From assembly GCF_943193195.1 (NCBI RefSeq), contig NZ_CALPDG010000009.1, positions 1-64,000 on the forward strand: a DNA stretch of 64,000 nt, in the 5' to 3' direction. Each line of letters opens with the position of its first letter. Position 1 is the stretch's first letter. The stretch comes from Mediterraneibacter agrestimuris. Its GTDB lineage: Bacteria > Bacillota > Clostridia > Lachnospirales > Lachnospiraceae. Both the position numbers and the translations under genes were made by a program. The notes beneath the pieces were generated by a model. It had not been told where the DNA came from, searched no databases, and saw only the letters and a program-made list of their open reading frames with translations. Below are positions 63,160 to 64,000 of this stretch, one piece after another.

Positions 63160-63991
63160 ATTTTTAAAGTTTGACATCCGACAGGGGATTTTTTATAACC
63201 TGTGCCTTATCATTTCTCCGATACTGATTGCAACAGTAATATTTATTGACTTTATTTTTAAAGCAAATCGGTATAAAGCTTTTGATATTATAAATCAATT
63301 TGTCAGCTTTGGCGATTATCTTTTTTATCTATACGGGGGAATGACAGAGTATATTCCGGATTACGGGGAAGTCTTTATGTTTCCGGTTGTCTGGAGCGTT
63401 GTATTTTTGATTGCGCCTTTTATTTTATTAAACTATCCTATAAAAGATATGGTGGGAAATGGTCAGCATATTTTGATTCGTTCGACAAAACGAACATATT
63501 GGTGGTTGTCAAAATGTTTCTGGAATATGGCGGGGACATTGTTTTACCATTTTATGATACAAATGACTGGATTGGCGCTGTGCTTAATTTTTCAGGCTGA
63601 GGTTACAAACATAATACATGTAGATTTTGTGAAAGCAGCTTTTAGGGTCCGGCCGGAAGAAATCAGAGATGTTTCTGTGTTATTGACATCCGCAGTGCTT
63701 TTGCCGGTATGTGTTTCTGTCAGCGTCAATATGCTGCAGATGACATTATCCTTGTTTATCAAACCAATATATAGCTTCTTTTCTGTTTTGCTTGTGTTTA
63801 TTATATCTGCATATTTGTTATCACCAGTAGGAATTGGAAATTATGCGATGCTTCTCCGGCATGACAAGGTATTGTTATACAATGGAGTTTCCGTGGTGTA
63901 TGGCTATGCTATATCCATCATTTTGCTGCTTCTATCAATGCTGGCTGGCAGTATAAGGTTTCATTATTATGATATATTGGAAAATATTTAA
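63146..63991 (+). CDS. ABC-2-type membrane protein 2
   Basis: 281 aa with about six membrane helices. GNGQHILIRSTKRTYWWLSKCF is the equivalent coupling segment (about 110-131). It probably pairs with the preceding permease as a heterodimer. No ATPase is encoded upstream, so it should lie just after the window. Confidence 0.8.
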   Translation: MKFIKFLKFDIRQGIFYNLCLIISPILIATVIFIDFIFKANRYKAFDIINQFVSFGDYLFYLYGGMTEYIPDYGEVFMFPVVWSVVFLIAPFILLNYPIKDMVGNGQHILIRSTKRTYWWLSKCFWNMAGTLFYHFMIQMTGLALCLIFQAEVTNIIHVDFVKAAFRVRPEEIRDVSVLLTSAVLLPVCVSVSVNMLQMTLSLFIKPIYSFFSVLLVFIISAYLLSPVGIGNYAMLLRHDKVLLYNGVSVVYGYAISIILLLLSMLAGSIRFHYYDILENI

Positions 63992-64000
63992 TGGATAAAA
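63991..64000 (+). CDS. Start of the next gene, cut by the window end
   Basis: ATGGATAAAA begins in the TAATG overlap with the permease stop, typical of translational coupling. Only three codons are seen; from context this is probably the missing ABC ATPase. Confidence 0.35.

Overview
The window looks like a chromosomal segment of an anaerobic Lachnospiraceae-type member of the Clostridia (Firmicutes). Support comes from strong AGGAGG-type ribosome binding sites, the oxygen-sensitive anaerobic ribonucleotide reductase NrdDG, the [FeFe]-hydrogenase maturases HydE/HydF/HydG, a flavin reductase-rubredoxin fusion, an S-box upstream of metK, a selenium-utilisation operon with a UGA-containing selD, and an agr-type quorum-sensing locus. 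No phage, transposase or CRISPR array is visible. All identifications are by eye from motifs; no database search was run.

Layout. 1-8.3 kb: non-coding DNA with a possible small RNA and a structured repeat, then SAM-I riboswitch-metK, a two-component system, a SpoU rRNA methyltransferase, a FliB-like protein, a PurF-like protein without the usual N-terminal cysteine, and tRNA-Gly. 8.3-20.4 kb: NrdR boxes-nrdD-nrdG, flavin reductase-rubredoxin, xpt, a serine hydrolase, a DedA-like protein, a glycosyltransferase overlapping a DUF374-type acyltransferase, a second two-component system, and two AT-rich zinc-ribbon membrane proteins. 20.4-29.8 kb: a carbohydrate locus (DeoR regulator, ABC importer, cytoplasmic GH29 fucosidase, FGGY kinase, UlaG-like metallo-hydrolase, a propeller-like protein). 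29.9-34.4 kb: the minus-strand operon for a TM1266-like regulator, hydE, hydG and hydF, behind a riboswitch-like leader. 34.7-38 kb: ABC exporter, ArsR-type regulator and GNAT acetyltransferase. 38.2-42.9 kb: housekeeping genes, with a four-copy 92-bp structured tandem repeat before proC. 42.9-51.1 kb: an AraC-regulated glycoside locus (GPH transporter, GH78-like, GH3) and a phosphohexomutase. 51.3-58 kb: the selenium operon (yedF, selD with Sec, LysR, class V aminotransferase, yedE, TusA-like, DUF3343). 58.1-64 kb: an agr locus (LytTR regulator, AgrC-like kinase, divergent agrB-agrD with a serine-containing predicted pheromone) followed by a small secreted protein, a lipoprotein and two ABC permeases that run off the end.

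Most interesting are two dispersed structured repeat families. The first (about 92 bp; 14.7, 31.2 and 39.8-40.1 kb) lies in the same orientation directly upstream of ribosome binding sites, and two predicted helices show compensatory base changes between copies. The second, with GTTAC/GTAAC ends, has about eight copies, three of them with a covarying internal hairpin. The agr locus is the best candidate for a system of new specificity: it has AgrA-like direct repeats with 12-bp spacing, a Ser-based predicted lactone peptide, and a downstream secreted-protein/ABC module.
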